Of a stretch of DNA of 64,000 bases, positions 17,781 through 26,644 are shown in pieces. Source of the stretch: UBA9611 sp965237595. Lineage in GTDB: Bacteria > Chloroflexota > Dehalococcoidia > Lucifugimonadales > UBA3495. The notes below the pieces were generated by a model, which was not told the DNA's origin, did no database searches, and saw only the letters and a program-made list of their open reading frames with translations. The position numbers and the translations under genes are program-made. The DNA is taken from the NCBI GenBank assembly GCA_965237595.1, contig CBDEFY010000004.1, forward strand, positions 1 through 64,000. The letters run 5' to 3'. Positions within the stretch are counted from its first letter, which is position 1. The number at the start of each line of letters is the position of its first letter.

Positions 17781-18017
17781 CGGCGGTGGAGAAGCATGTC
17801 ACGCCTATGATTTGGTTAAAGTTTAAAAATTAATTAAAAAGTGTTTGAAAATCCGTTGACATGAGGGCCACCCGGTCAAGTAACGTCAAAAAGCATAAGG
17901 CGGTGGAAAGGGACACGGCGAGACCGGCCCTTTTAAACACAGCACCGTTTGCAATATTTGGGTCATTTTCGGCCCATCGCACCGGCGTGGCAATACGCCC
18001 CACCCTGGAGGTAGATC

Positions 18018-18209
18018 ATGGTTATCGAGAAAGATTTCGTGCAAGACGCGGCCGCCCAAGCGATACTCGAAGAGCAGACCGAGCCAACCTGCCGACACCA
18101 TTGGGTCATAGAGCCGGCCAACGGTCCGGTTAGTTGGGGAGAATGCCAGATCTGCCATGAGGGCAAGGAGTTCCAGAACTCCATCGCCGACATGGATAGG
18201 GACTACTAA
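18018..18209 (+). CDS. Small Cys/His-rich protein (63 aa)
   Basis: ATG 18018 follows a GGAGGTAGATC site. The protein has CRHHWVIEPANGPVSWGECQ then ICHEGKEFQNS: a C-H-H ... C-x2-C arrangement that could bind one zinc. I have an impression of similar short proteins in Chloroflexota but no named family. It is 141 bp upstream of the tubulin-like gene, on the same strand, and may be co-transcribed with it. Confidence 0.65.
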   Translation: MVIEKDFVQDAAAQAILEEQTEPTCRHHWVIEPANGPVSWGECQICHEGKEFQNSIADMDRDY

Positions 18210-18350
18210 CGGAACGGGGCTTTGGCCCGTAAACATGAATAAAACGGCGGCCAGTTCCATTTGCCAGCCGGCAGTCTGGACTGGCTGCGGATTGTTGTGC
18301 GGTCCGGCCAGCCTCGGCTGGAGGCGGCCCGACACTGGAGGGAGGGAAAC

Positions 18351-19457
18351 ATGAAAGTACTTTGGATTGGTTTCGGACAGGCCGGGGGCAAGATGGTGAA
18401 TTGCCTGATGGGAATGAACCGCCATCTCTACAGCGCCATCAACACTGAAGAGGCCGACCTTTCCGGCTTGAGCCACATCCGCGAAAAGATTTTGATTGGA
18501 AAGTACGCCCTCCGGGGCCGGGGTGTCGGTTCAGACATCGACTTGGGAGCAAGCATTGCCGAAAAGTCGTTGGCCCAGATGATGGACCGGATCGACGCCA
18601 TGGTGCGAAAAAGGGACCCTGAAGTTATCTGGATCGCGGCAGGCCTGGGCGGCGGAACGGGCGCCGGAGGCAGCTTCGTCCTGGCCAACGAATTGAAGAA
18701 GGTCTACAAGCACCTCCCGGTCTACGGCATCGGAGTGGTTCCTTCGGTGGCCGGGATGCCCCACGATAAAGAGGCGCTAAACCTTTACAACACCATCAAG
18801 AGCTTCGAGCTTTGGGTCCACTACTTCAACAACATCCTGTTGGTCGACAACCAGCAGTACGAACAACCCCACGTGACCCGGGAGTCGGTGGAGAAGATGT
18901 TCCAGCGGGTTAACGAGAACCTGGCCCAGACTCTAACCACCATCATCAGCGCGGGAGAGATTCGCCCTCCGCCCCAGGAGGTATTCAGCTCGTCGGAGAT
19001 AAAAGCCACCTTGGGGCTCATTGGCGATGTCTCGACCATCGGCTACTGCGGTGAGGAGATCAAGGTAAAATCCCAGTTCTGGCGCGATGGGATGGACCCT
19101 GGCACCCATGAGTTGGAAAGCATTATCGAAAGGAGCGTTGAGAAGAGCGCCCTCACTTTCCCGGCGGAGGTGTCGGGGGCCCGGGCGGCATCGCTCATCG
19201 TCCACGGTAGGCCGGATCACATGTTCTCTCAGGCGATATCGGTGGACAAGGCCAGGCTGGAAGAGCTGACCACGGTGGGCAAGGTGCGGTACGGCGACTA
19301 CCCCGACCGCCGGACCAAGTATCTGTCGGCAATCACCGTCATCTCCGGCATCACCCGTCTGGACCAGATGCGGAAACGGGTGCAAGAACTGAATGGTTCT
19401 ACGCCGTCGAACCACCATGCGGTCAGCGACAGCGCTGTGGAGCCGTCCGTCATCTAG
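18351..19457 (+). CDS. Tubulin/FtsZ-superfamily GTPase, non-canonical
   Basis: 368 aa from ATG 18351 (site GGAGGGAGGG). The N-terminus WIGFGQAGGKMVN is a nucleotide-binding loop; AAGLGGGTGAGGS (residues ~96-107) is the tubulin signature, and VPSVAGMPHDKEALNLYNTI and ILLVDNQQYEQ match the T5-T7 region of FtsZ/CetZ-like proteins. It lacks the standard FtsZ catalytic loop and C-terminal tail, so it is not the division FtsZ. It probably polymerises with GTP; the cellular role is unknown. Division genes are not nearby. Confidence 0.8.
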   Translation: MKVLWIGFGQAGGKMVNCLMGMNRHLYSAINTEEADLSGLSHIREKILIGKYALRGRGVGSDIDLGASIAEKSLAQMMDRIDAMVRKRDPEVIWIAAGLGGGTGAGGSFVLANELKKVYKHLPVYGIGVVPSVAGMPHDKEALNLYNTIKSFELWVHYFNNILLVDNQQYEQPHVTRESVEKMFQRVNENLAQTLTTIISAGEIRPPPQEVFSSSEIKATLGLIGDVSTIGYCGEEIKVKSQFWRDGMDPGTHELESIIERSVEKSALTFPAEVSGARAASLIVHGRPDHMFSQAISVDKARLEELTTVGKVRYGDYPDRRTKYLSAITVISGITRLDQMRKRVQELNGSTPSNHHAVSDSAVEPSVI

Positions 19458-19511
19458 ACCCATCCATCAAGCATATCCAACGGACATTTATCCCTACGGA
19501 CAGGGAACTAC

Positions 19512-19548
19512 AGACCGGCAGAGGTGAAATCCTGCCGGTCTTTGCTTT
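19512..19548 (+). terminator. Rho-independent terminator after the tubulin-like gene
   Basis: AGACCGGCAG (19512-19521) pairs with CTGCCGGTCT (19532-19541), followed by TTGCTTT. The stem sequence is nearly the same as at 17748. Confidence 0.8.
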
Positions 19549-19575
19549 GGGGGCGAAGTTTAAGCGCTGTTAATA

Positions 19576-19610
19576 ACCGTAGGGGCACGGCAATGCCGTG
19601 CCCCTACGGT
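19576..19610. repeat. 35-bp palindromic dispersed repeat, copy 1
   Basis: ACCGTAGGGGCACGGCA is followed by its reverse complement around a single base. A second copy with one central base changed is at 52101-52135. This GTAGGGGCACGGC-type palindrome is a widespread intergenic REP-like repeat. Confidence 0.85.
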
Positions 19611-19655
19611 TGGACGCGGTAGTTTGTTTTTTTGACGGCGGTTGCCCGGACGGCG

Positions 19656-20573
19656 CTAAAGAATGGCCACGGGGTTTACGGGGGAGCCGGTGCCGCCGAC
19701 GACCCGTAGGGGGTTGACGGTGAGCATGAACTCGTAGCGCCCCTCTTCGGCGCAGGCCTCGGCCAGAGGTTGCAACAGGGCGTTGTCCAAAAGGCCGATA
19801 CCGTAGGCAAAGATGGAACCGTGGACCGACCAGGCCAGGTCGTAGCCGTTGGGCGTGAAGTCCATCATGTCCCAGACCAGCAGGCAGCAATCTGACTGAC
19901 GGATGAATTTCAAGCAGGAAGCGTGCAGACCGGGCCGTTCGGTTGCGTCTCCGCCCCAGAGTGGGTTGCCGCCTTCATTCCACTTCTCCCGGCCGCTGTA
20001 GACGACCAACGCGTCGCCCGGTTCCATCTCGACACCCTGGGCCTTGGCGATGTCCTCCAACTCCCAGCCGTGGACCGGTGTCTCCATGGTCACGTAGGGG
20101 ACGCCCCGGAACTTTGGTACGTCCAGCAGCACGCCCCGGGTGATGATGCCCTCTTTCCAGTGCTCCACCGAGCCCCAAACCGCGCCGTCCATAGTGACAG
20201 TATCGTCGTGCTTACGGCCGTTCCACATGCCGTTCTCGTCCCACACGTGGCAGAGGGCATCCAAATGCGTGGTGGCGGTGCCGTGGTAGGAGATGCCGTA
20301 GTAGTCGGCTGAGAAACCGGAGGTCTCGCTGCGGAAGACCTTTTTCATGTAGTGATGGGCTGGGTTCGGGTTGTTCGGCGCCGGAGTCTTGGGGAATTCC
20401 CGGCTGAGAGAGACCGCCCGGCCGGACTTGACCGAGCGTGCGGCGGAGAGACGTTTTTCCGGGGTGACCATGTTCACCGCGCCAACTTGGTCGTCGTTGC
20501 CCCAACGGCCCCAGTTACGGTCTTCCTTCAGGTATGCCAGAACTTCCTCTTTGGTCGGTACGCGGCGCTCCAT
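19656..20573 (-). CDS. Cyclase-family (kynurenine formamidase-like) hydrolase
   Basis: 305 aa from ATG 20573, preceded by GGAGGGGAAC on the minus strand; the frame extends upstream without a site. PF04199-type metal hydrolase: the zinc motif HGTATTHLDALCH and the C-terminal LTVNPLRVVGGTGSPVNPVA are visible, with DDQVGAVNMVTPEKR near the N-terminus. Related enzymes hydrolyse N-formylkynurenine or cyclic amides. In this context with M20 and CoxG genes it probably serves aromatic or amide catabolism. Confidence 0.88.
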   Translation of the reverse strand: MERRVPTKEEVLAYLKEDRNWGRWGNDDQVGAVNMVTPEKRLSAARSVKSGRAVSLSREFPKTPAPNNPNPAHHYMKKVFRSETSGFSADYYGISYHGTATTHLDALCHVWDENGMWNGRKHDDTVTMDGAVWGSVEHWKEGIITRGVLLDVPKFRGVPYVTMETPVHGWELEDIAKAQGVEMEPGDALVVYSGREKWNEGGNPLWGGDATERPGLHASCLKFIRQSDCCLLVWDMMDFTPNGYDLAWSVHGSIFAYGIGLLDNALLQPLAEACAEEGRYEFMLTVNPLRVVGGTGSPVNPVAIL

Positions 20574-20675
20574 GTTCCCCTCCGTTATCTCGTGTGCTAA
20601 TCGAGTCCAATCCCGGTTCGCGGACACGATAGCAGAGCCTGCACGGCAGCGCAATTGCCCGGGTTATATGCCGTT

Positions 20676-21110
20676 TTATTTAACCGATTGCTGCATGCAG
20701 GTGAAGAAGCGGTCCATCATGGACTTGGCGAAGCTCTCCATCATGCGCTGGCCCACCCTGGCCAGCAGGCCTCCCGAAGAAGAGTCGGATTCAACGTTCA
20801 CCGTGGTCTTACGATTGTCACCCGACAACGTGACCAGGGACTCCCCTCGGACGAAGCCAGAAGGTCCGTTGCCCTCTACGATCAATCTGTAGGACTCGTA
20901 GGGTTTCTGGTCCAACATCTTGACCGTGGCGTCGAACTTGCTGCGAATGGGCCCCATGGAGATGGTCACCGTGGCTTTGTATTCATCGTCGCCCACCGCC
21001 TCCAGCTTTTCGCAGCCGGGGATGCAGGCGGAGAGGGACGTGGGGTCGGTTAGAGTCTGCCACACCTTTTCCGGGGTGGCGTCGAACTCATATGAGCCGG
21101 ATAATTTCAT
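20676..21110 (-). CDS. CoxG/SRPBCC-family protein
   Basis: 144 aa. MKLSGSYEFDATPEKVWQTL then LTDPTSLSACIPGCEKLEAV is the classic start of the CO dehydrogenase subunit G (CoxG) family, a START-like lipid/hydrophobic-ligand fold; the C-terminus ends in a Met-rich helix. CoxG proteins aid membrane recruitment of molybdenum hydroxylases. No cox structural genes are in the window, so the partner is unknown. It lies between the cyclase and the M20 hydrolase on the same strand. Confidence 0.85.
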   Translation of the reverse strand: MKLSGSYEFDATPEKVWQTLTDPTSLSACIPGCEKLEAVGDDEYKATVTISMGPIRSKFDATVKMLDQKPYESYRLIVEGNGPSGFVRGESLVTLSGDNRKTTVNVESDSSSGGLLARVGQRMMESFAKSMMDRFFTCMQQSVK

Positions 21111-21139
21111 GCGAATTCCTCGCTATGTCGTCTATACGG

Positions 21140-21175
21140 CTAGAAGCGGTCGTCGGCCAGCAGCAGTAGTTCCAT
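21140..21175 (-). pseudogene. Second, diverged copy of the M20 hydrolase 3' end
   Basis: Minus strand reads MELLLLADDRF-stop, against ELLLLADGRL-stop at the end of the M20 gene only 10 bp away. About 26 of 32 bases match. It is a leftover gene tail, one of five such cases in the window. Confidence 0.75.
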
Positions 21176-21184
21176 CGGCAAAGG

Positions 21185-22426
21185 TTAGAGACGGCCGTCG
21201 GCTAGCAGCAATAATTCTAATAAAACCTGAGCGCCATTGGCGCAGTCTTCGGGTGTCGAGTATTCCTCGGGGGAGTGACTGATGCCGTCAACGCTGGGCA
21301 CGAACAGCATGGCGACCGGGGCGATGGATGCAATGGCCTGGGCGTCGTGTCCGGCGCCGCTGGGCAGGGGCTCCCAGGTCAACCCGCAGTTCTCCGCGGC
21401 CTCGGCCGCCAGGGCCTGCATTTCCGGTGTGACCGGGACCGAGTTGGTGAAACGGTGGCGGTTGACCTCCACGTCCACACCGTCATCGATCTCGGCCTGG
21501 TCTGTGATCCGGTGCAACTCCCGTTCGGCGGCGGCCAAGGCCTCCATATCGGTGTCCCGAAACTCCAAGCCGATGCTGGCGCTGCCGGGGATGACGTTCA
21601 CGGCGTTGGGAACAGCTTTGATGGAGCCCACAGTCGATACCCGGCAGATCTCCTGCTCGGCGGCCATCTTCTGGACGGCCAGCACCAGCTTGGAGGCGCT
21701 GACTAGGGCGTCGCGGCGAGTGGACATGGGTGTGGTCCCGGCGTGGTTGGCCTTGCCCTCAATCTCAACTTCGAACACCGCCCGCCCGGTGATGCCGGTG
21801 ACCACGCCGATGGGTGTGCCGGACTGGTAGAGGTTGGGACCCTGCTCGATGTGCAGTTCGAAATAAGCCGCCAGTTCGCCGGGGCTACGGGCGGCCTCGC
21901 CGACCCGGGAAAGGTCCCCCCCGATGTCGGCCAGACAGGGACCCAGGCTCTGGCCGTCGTCGTCCACGGCATCCAAGTCTTCTTGTTCCAGCACGCCGGC
22001 CATGGAGCGGCTGCCCACCAGCCAGCGGTGGAACCTGGTGCCCTCTTCGTTGGTGAAACTGATTACCTCTACTGAATGGCGTGTCCGGTGGCCCCGTTCT
22101 TCCAACGTCCGCACGACCTCGATGGCGGCCATTACTCCCAGGGCGCCATCATACTTCCCGCCCTTGGGAACGGTGTCGGTGTGAGAGCCCAAGGCGATGG
22201 CCGGTAGACTTTCGTCGGAACCGGCCCTGCGTCCAATGATGTTGCCCGAGGTGTCGATGCTCGTCTCAAGGCCGGCATGTTGCATCAGCTCGATGGTGTA
22301 CTCCCGTCCGGCGATGTCTTCCGGGGAATACGCAACCCGGTCCATGCCGTCGGGGCTCTCGCCCAAGTGTCCCAGTTCTTCCAATGTCTGGTTCAATCGC
22401 GAAGGGTTGATCGAGTACCGGGGCAT
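21185..22426 (-). CDS. M20-family Zn-dependent hydrolase (carbamoylase/allantoate amidohydrolase type)
   Basis: 413 aa. Metal-binding motifs of the hydantoinase/carbamoylase group: GSHTDTVPKGGKYDGALGV, FTNEEGTRFHRWLVGSRSM, ELHIEQGPNL, the dimerisation-lid segment KANHAGTTPMSTRRDAL, and GAGHDAQAIA near the C-terminus with HSPEEY. These enzymes hydrolyse N-carbamoyl amino acids, ureidoglycolate precursors or related amides in the cytosol. A short diverged copy of its own tail lies just downstream. Confidence 0.92.
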   Translation of the reverse strand: MPRYSINPSRLNQTLEELGHLGESPDGMDRVAYSPEDIAGREYTIELMQHAGLETSIDTSGNIIGRRAGSDESLPAIALGSHTDTVPKGGKYDGALGVMAAIEVVRTLEERGHRTRHSVEVISFTNEEGTRFHRWLVGSRSMAGVLEQEDLDAVDDDGQSLGPCLADIGGDLSRVGEAARSPGELAAYFELHIEQGPNLYQSGTPIGVVTGITGRAVFEVEIEGKANHAGTTPMSTRRDALVSASKLVLAVQKMAAEQEICRVSTVGSIKAVPNAVNVIPGSASIGLEFRDTDMEALAAAERELHRITDQAEIDDGVDVEVNRHRFTNSVPVTPEMQALAAEAAENCGLTWEPLPSGAGHDAQAIASIAPVAMLFVPSVDGISHSPEEYSTPEDCANGAQVLLELLLLADGRL

Positions 22427-22507
22427 GGCGGCAGCCTCGTTTTTCAGCCTCGTTTTTCAGTTCGATGGGTCTGACGATTTATGGGGGTTCCGGATGGAGA
22501 ATTGCCG

Positions 22508-23245
22508 TTACTGGGCGCGCGCTTTTAACTCTTCCACATTTTCTTCCAACAGTGTCCAGTCCACGCCCAGCTTTACCGCCGCATCAACGTCTTTCTTGGC
22601 TTCGGCGTCGTTCTTCAGCAGGGTCCAGGCGAAGGCCCGGTTGGCACAGGCCACAGCAAACCAGGGGTCCAGCTTGATGGCCTCGTTCAGGTCGGGCATG
22701 GCGCGGTCCGGCTGGCGCATCTCGATGTAAACATCGCCCCGGTTGTTGTAGGCCACCGAGAATTTCTCGTCGAGGCGGATGGCGTGGGCGAAATCGTTGA
22801 TGGCCCGCTCCAAACGGCCCGCAGCCCGGTGGGCGAAGCCTCTGCTGCTGTAGGCGTCGGAGAAGTTGGGGTTAAGGCGGACGGCCTCGTTCAGGTCTTT
22901 CAATGCCTGGCTGAAATTCCCCAGGTTGGTATTGGCCAGACCCCGGGTGCCGTAGGCAATGGCCAGGGTTGGATTCAGCCTGATGGCTTCGTCCAGGTCG
23001 GAAATTGCCAATTCAGGATTGCCCAAGTTGAGGTAGGCCGAACCGCGGTTGCTGTGGGCTTGGACCAGGGAAGGGTCCAGCCGGATGGCCTCGGTGTAGC
23101 GCTCCACCGCCTCTTCAAGTCTGCCCTGGCGTTGCATTCTCACCCCGGAGTCGTAGACCCGCTCGGCCTCCGACATGCCGATGGAGCCGGGCAGCAACCG
23201 GCCGAAAAACTTAAATAGGAATTCCAAGATGACGAAGAGTCTCAT
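22508..23245 (-). CDS. Tetratricopeptide-repeat protein
   Basis: 245 aa with a hydrophobic N-terminus (MRLFVILEFLFKFFGRLLP) and six 34-residue TPR units, for example AIRLDPSLVQAHSNRGSAYL and DLNEAVRLNPNFSDAYSSRG. TPRs form protein-binding superhelices. The C-terminal KDVDAAVKLGVDWTLLEENV element recurs in the neighbouring TPR genes, so they are paralogues. Function unknown. Confidence 0.8.
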   Translation of the reverse strand: MRLFVILEFLFKFFGRLLPGSIGMSEAERVYDSGVRMQRQGRLEEAVERYTEAIRLDPSLVQAHSNRGSAYLNLGNPELAISDLDEAIRLNPTLAIAYGTRGLANTNLGNFSQALKDLNEAVRLNPNFSDAYSSRGFAHRAAGRLERAINDFAHAIRLDEKFSVAYNNRGDVYIEMRQPDRAMPDLNEAIKLDPWFAVACANRAFAWTLLKNDAEAKKDVDAAVKLGVDWTLLEENVEELKARAQ

Positions 23246-23269
23246 GGCGGTTATCCGGGAGGCCTGGTC

Positions 23270-23674
23270 TTAACCCGTCTGTTTCCGTACTTCGGCTATC
23301 TGGCTTTCCAAGGTGGGCCGGTCCGGTCCCAGGGCCACGGCGCTATCAACGTCTTTCTGGGCGTTTTCGTGGCTGCCGATCAGGACGTGCATCATACTCC
23401 CGTTGCGGTAGGCCTCAATGTACCGTGGGTTTGAGCCGATGGCGGTGTCGGGGTCTTTGATGGCGGCTTCGGGCTGTCCCAGGGCAATGAACAACGAGCC
23501 GCGCTGGTGGTAAAGCTGCGGACTGGTGCTGTTTAGCTTTGCCGCCCGGTTGAAGTACCACATGGCGCGGGCGGGCTGCCCCCACCGGGCGTAGGTCATG
23601 CCCCAGTTATAGTAGAAACCGCTGGAGAGTGATTTCAGGCCGCCGTAGAACGTCGAAAGGAAGCGGAAAATCAT
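23270..23674 (-). CDS. Short tetratricopeptide-repeat protein
   Basis: 134 aa with about three TPR units (YYNWGMTYARWGQPARAMWY, LYHQRGSLFIALGQPEAAIK) and the family C-terminal tail KDVDSAVALGPDRPTLESQI. It lies 24 bp upstream of the longer TPR gene in the same direction and was probably derived from it. It may be a shortened paralogue. Confidence 0.7.
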   Translation of the reverse strand: MIFRFLSTFYGGLKSLSSGFYYNWGMTYARWGQPARAMWYFNRAAKLNSTSPQLYHQRGSLFIALGQPEAAIKDPDTAIGSNPRYIEAYRNGSMMHVLIGSHENAQKDVDSAVALGPDRPTLESQIAEVRKQTG

Positions 23675-23768
23675 CTGGTGGGACCCCTAGGCCGGTGGGG
23701 CCGGTCTGGTTTTGGCGCTATCCCGGTCTAGCTTTAGCGCTTTGTAAAGTATATCCGGGATTATACGC

Positions 23769-25144
23769 CTAGGGGGAAGGGGTCGGTTCGGCGATGCTTC
23801 TCTCCGCCGCGGCGCGGTCAACGCCCAGGGCCACGGCGCGGTCGATGTCTAACTGGGACTGAGCTTCCCTGCCCAGTTTGGCGTGGGCATAAGCCCTAAC
23901 CAGATACGCCTTGGCGTAGGTGGGGTCGATCTCGACGACGCGGTCCATATCCTCTATGGCGGGACCGAATTGCCCCAGGGTCGAGTAAACGAGGGCGCGG
24001 TTGATGAGGGCGTTGATATGCTCCGGCGCGATGGCGAGGGCCTGCTTGTAGTCCGTGACGGCCTTCTCAAGCTCTCTCAAGTCTTCGTGGGCCACCCCCA
24101 GGTTGTACCAGGCTGGAACAGATCCAGGGTCGAGGAAAATAGCCCTTTCAAAGTCGGCCAGCGCTTTCGTCAGGTCGCCTTGGGCGTGATAACTGGCGCC
24201 CCGGTTGGTGTAGAGTGTGGCAGAATCCGGGTCTAGTAGCAGAGCGGCGACGTAATCGGAGATTGCCTCTTCGAATCTGCCCATCTCGTCATAGGCTGAA
24301 CCGCGGTTTAAATAGGCGTCCAGATAGGTGGAGTCAATGGATATGGCCCTGCCGTAGTCCGCCACCGCCGAGGTCAGGTCCCCCGAGGCCGCTTGGGCCA
24401 CGCCCCGATTGACGTAGGGGGAGGCGAGTCCTGGTTCGAGTACGATGTCCGGTCCAAGTCGGCGATGGCCAGTTCCAGTTCTCCCAGGGACAGTTACTCG
24501 GCCCCGCGATTGCTGTAGGCCAGCCTGTAGCTGGGATTCAACTTAATCGCTGTAGCGTAGTCCGCCAGGGCCAACTGGGTCTCGCCGAGCCTGCTATAGG
24601 CGATGCCCCGGTTGCCGTACGCCGGGGAAAACTCAGGGTCCAGTTCAATGGCCCGGCCCAGGCTGGCCAGCGCCTCCTCCACTCGCCCAAGGTTCAGAAG
24701 AGCCAGACCACGCTGCGTATGGGCCGATACAGACTCGACGTCCAATCTCAGTGCGTGAGTGAGGTCGGTTAAAGCGACTTGGAAATCGCCCGATTTATTG
24801 TAGGCGCCGCCGCGGTTGGCGTAGGCAAGGGCCAGATCTGGATCGAGTCTGATTGCTTGAGTGTAGTCTTAGATCGCCTCGGGTATTCTACCGGTGTACT
24901 CTTTGGCCAAGGCACGGTTGTGGAAGGCGGCGGCCAATGAGCCATCTAGAAGGAGGGCTTGGTCGAACTCGGCCAAGGCTTCTTGGAACCGGCCCTCTTT
25001 CAGCAGGTCCACACCGCTGTTGTAATGCTTATCGGCTTCGCTCAGTCCGAAGCAGGCTGTTAGGATGAGGAGCAGGGTTGCCGCCACAACGAGCGAGCGG
25101 GACTTGAAGGGTACTCTGGGTGCGAAATTCAGAATGCTAAACAA
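23769..25144 (-). pseudogene. TPR lipoprotein gene broken by two stops and a frameshift
   Basis: One long TPR protein is recoverable. A lipoprotein signal (SLVVAATLLLILTACFGLSE, lipobox LTAC) leads into HYNSGVDLLKEGRFQEALAE and then about twelve TPR units. In-frame TAA at 24869-24871 (PEAI*DYTQAI) and near 24494 (NRGAE*LSLGEL) and a frameshift near 24448 interrupt it; the final frame 23769-24401 carries six more units and the family tail. The first stretch is also the 3' part of the HicA-containing ORF. A TTG at 25144 is the best guess for the original start. Confidence 0.75.
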
Positions 25145-25537
25145 CGATAATCGCTTGCGGTGGATCGGGTTTAGGTGTCTGGGAGTAGTCACCTCTACCA
25201 GCAAACACCAGGTCCCCGGTTCCGGTAAAGCCGCACCCACCGCCGTTAATTTATGTCTCGGCGGATAATCGCCCGGACCAGCTCCTCGGCGCAGTTGCCA
25301 GGTCCGGTCGTAGGCCTGGAGAAAATCAACCCTCGAGATAGTCGCCTGAGTGCAGATAATACGCAAAGTAGCTGTTTTGATTCTTAAGTGATTTGGCATC
25401 GTGAGGGGAGTCCCGGTCCCGTCAGGATTTTCCCGCACCATCGAAATGTGTTGGCCCTCCCGCACGACTCGGAATCCTAATAGTTCAGAAGCCCTGATGA
25501 CCCTCCGTCTACGCGCATCGACGGGAAACCTTTGCAT
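24869..25537 (-). CDS. HicA-like toxin domain running in frame into the TPR lipoprotein
   Basis: Residues ~12-78 (RASELLGFRVVREGQHISMV ... TATLRIICTQATISRVDFLQ) are a HicA/YcfA-type mRNA-interferase fold with the catalytic-type His in EGQHISM. No stop follows; the frame continues through a linker into the lipoprotein signal and first TPR of the downstream pseudogene. This is most likely a lost HicA stop codon rather than a working fusion. Its ATG overlaps the stop of the hicB remnant as TAATG. Confidence 0.6.
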   Translation of the reverse strand: MQRFPVDARRRRVIRASELLGFRVVREGQHISMVRENPDGTGTPLTMPNHLRIKTATLRIICTQATISRVDFLQAYDRTWQLRRGAGPGDYPPRHKLTAVGAALPEPGTWCLLVEVTTPRHLNPIHRKRLSLFSILNFAPRVPFKSRSLVVAATLLLILTACFGLSEADKHYNSGVDLLKEGRFQEALAEFDQALLLDGSLAAAFHNRALAKEYTGRIPEAI

Positions 25538-25752
25538 TACACCGGGACATCTGCATCGGTGACATAGGCCTCGAGGATTGATGATTGAGTGTCCAACACC
25601 TCAGGCCCAAGGGTCTCTACGTGAAACTGTATAGCGGACTTAACATCGCTTACGGCCGCGTCATCAGTGTCCCCCTCCCCTACGACCACGCCACAGAGAC
25701 CTAGAGGATATGCCACGTAACCTTCCGCGTGCTTCTCAACGACTATCTTGAA
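25537..25752 (-). pseudogene. HicB-like antitoxin lacking a start codon
   Basis: The open frame reads FKIVVEKHAEGYVAYPLGLC then GVVVGEGDTDDAAVSDVKSA and ends at 25537. This is the standard HicB N-terminal domain. An in-frame TGA at 25753-25755 lies directly before the first conserved Phe, and no ATG is available, so translation would need an internal GTG. It precedes hicA with a one-base overlap, the usual hicBA order here. Confidence 0.65.
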
Positions 25753-25810
25753 TCATTTCAATTCGAGCTACCCGATTACCTACAACCTATGGCGTTGACA
25801 CCACCGGCCA

Positions 25811-26056
25811 TTAGTGCGTGCCTTTAAGAAGCCCTTCAACGCTGAGGTCCTCGTCAATGTCTGGCCAATGGATCCCTTCCCCGTCCCCCAGCAATTCGTA
25901 GTTCTTCCTTTGTTCGCTTGTCGCCGTAGCCAGCTGAGGGAACCACACCAAAGGCACCGACACCGTGCGTCCGTCAACCAGCGACACCACCATGTCGTCC
26001 TCGGTGAAGCGGACCTCGTCTGCCAGGGGATACAAGTCAACGGGTTGCATGCTCAT
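25811..26056 (-). CDS. DUF2442-family protein
   Basis: 81 aa from ATG 26056 (MSMQPVDLYPLADEVRFTED then DMVVSLVDGRTVSVPLVWFP). DUF2442 proteins usually pair with DUF4160 in toxin-antitoxin-like units. Its start overlaps the end of the DUF4160 frame by 20 bp, as in such pairs. It looks intact while its partner is truncated. Confidence 0.75.
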   Translation of the reverse strand: MSMQPVDLYPLADEVRFTEDDMVVSLVDGRTVSVPLVWFPQLATATSEQRKNYELLGDGEGIHWPDIDEDLSVEGLLKGTH

Positions 26057-26222
26057 TCCAAGCCTCCAGTAACTCCGCTGTGTGACCGTCAACGATTCTC
26101 TGTATCAGCCGCAACTCATGAGAGCGGAAGCGTCTCGAGCCAGCCAGCGAGACGGGTTCCAGACAGAACTTGGCAAGAAACCGCTCCCGTTGAACGTGTA
26201 TGTGGGGCGGCTCTCCCCTTTT
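26037..26222 (-). pseudogene. DUF4160-family fragment, 5' end lost
   Basis: The frame reads PPHIHVQRERFLAKFCLEPV ... ELRLIQRIVDGHTAELLEAW then NEHATR-stop, matching DUF4160 from its conserved PPHxHV motif to the C-terminus. An in-frame TAA at 26223-26225 sits where the N-terminal ~20 residues should be, next to a short AATTGCTGTT tandem repeat. It is probably non-functional. Confidence 0.7.
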
Positions 26223-26454
26223 TTAATTGCTGTTAATTGCTGTAAAAGTAAAATCGATAGGGACCGCTCCTGAGCACAGTTGGCATTCCTTCGCCTGCTT
26301 CCGTCCCCGCTTACCCGGGTCTATCGTAATCATGTGTTCATAATTCATGGTAAAAGCGTATGGCACCGCTTATTCCGTGTCAATCTGGCCGCTTGAGGCA
26401 TGAGCGATGTCCTGCTCACAGTTCTCTGCCTTCGTAAAGTTGGACACCTCGGCT

Positions 26455-26544
26455 TTAGTGCTGGTCAGCCTCGCTGAGGCCGCTGCATGCCGACGCGAGC
26501 ACCAACGCGAGGAGCAGTATGCGCAATAACCCCAAATGTTTCAT
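26455..26544 (-). pseudogene. Truncated start of a TPR lipoprotein
   Basis: Encodes MKHLGLLRILLLALVLASAC then SGLSEADQH-stop: a lipoprotein signal (lipobox ASAC) plus the first residues of the same family as the TPR pseudogene at 23769-25144 (FGLSEADKHYNSG). The TPR part is absent, so this is a relic from duplication and deletion in the tract. Confidence 0.65.
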
Positions 26545-26644
26545 GGATAACCCGCTTGTCCCGCATTCCGTTTCCGTAGCGGGTATATAATGGGGCGCAC
26601 AAATTGGGCCTGATACGAAAAGAGCGACAGAACGGAGGTCACTG

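Noticed and set aside
17856..17890. TTGACA near 17856 as a promoter for the 63-aa gene
   Set aside because: The sequence 17 bp downstream (AGTAAC) is a poor -10 element, so I did not list it.
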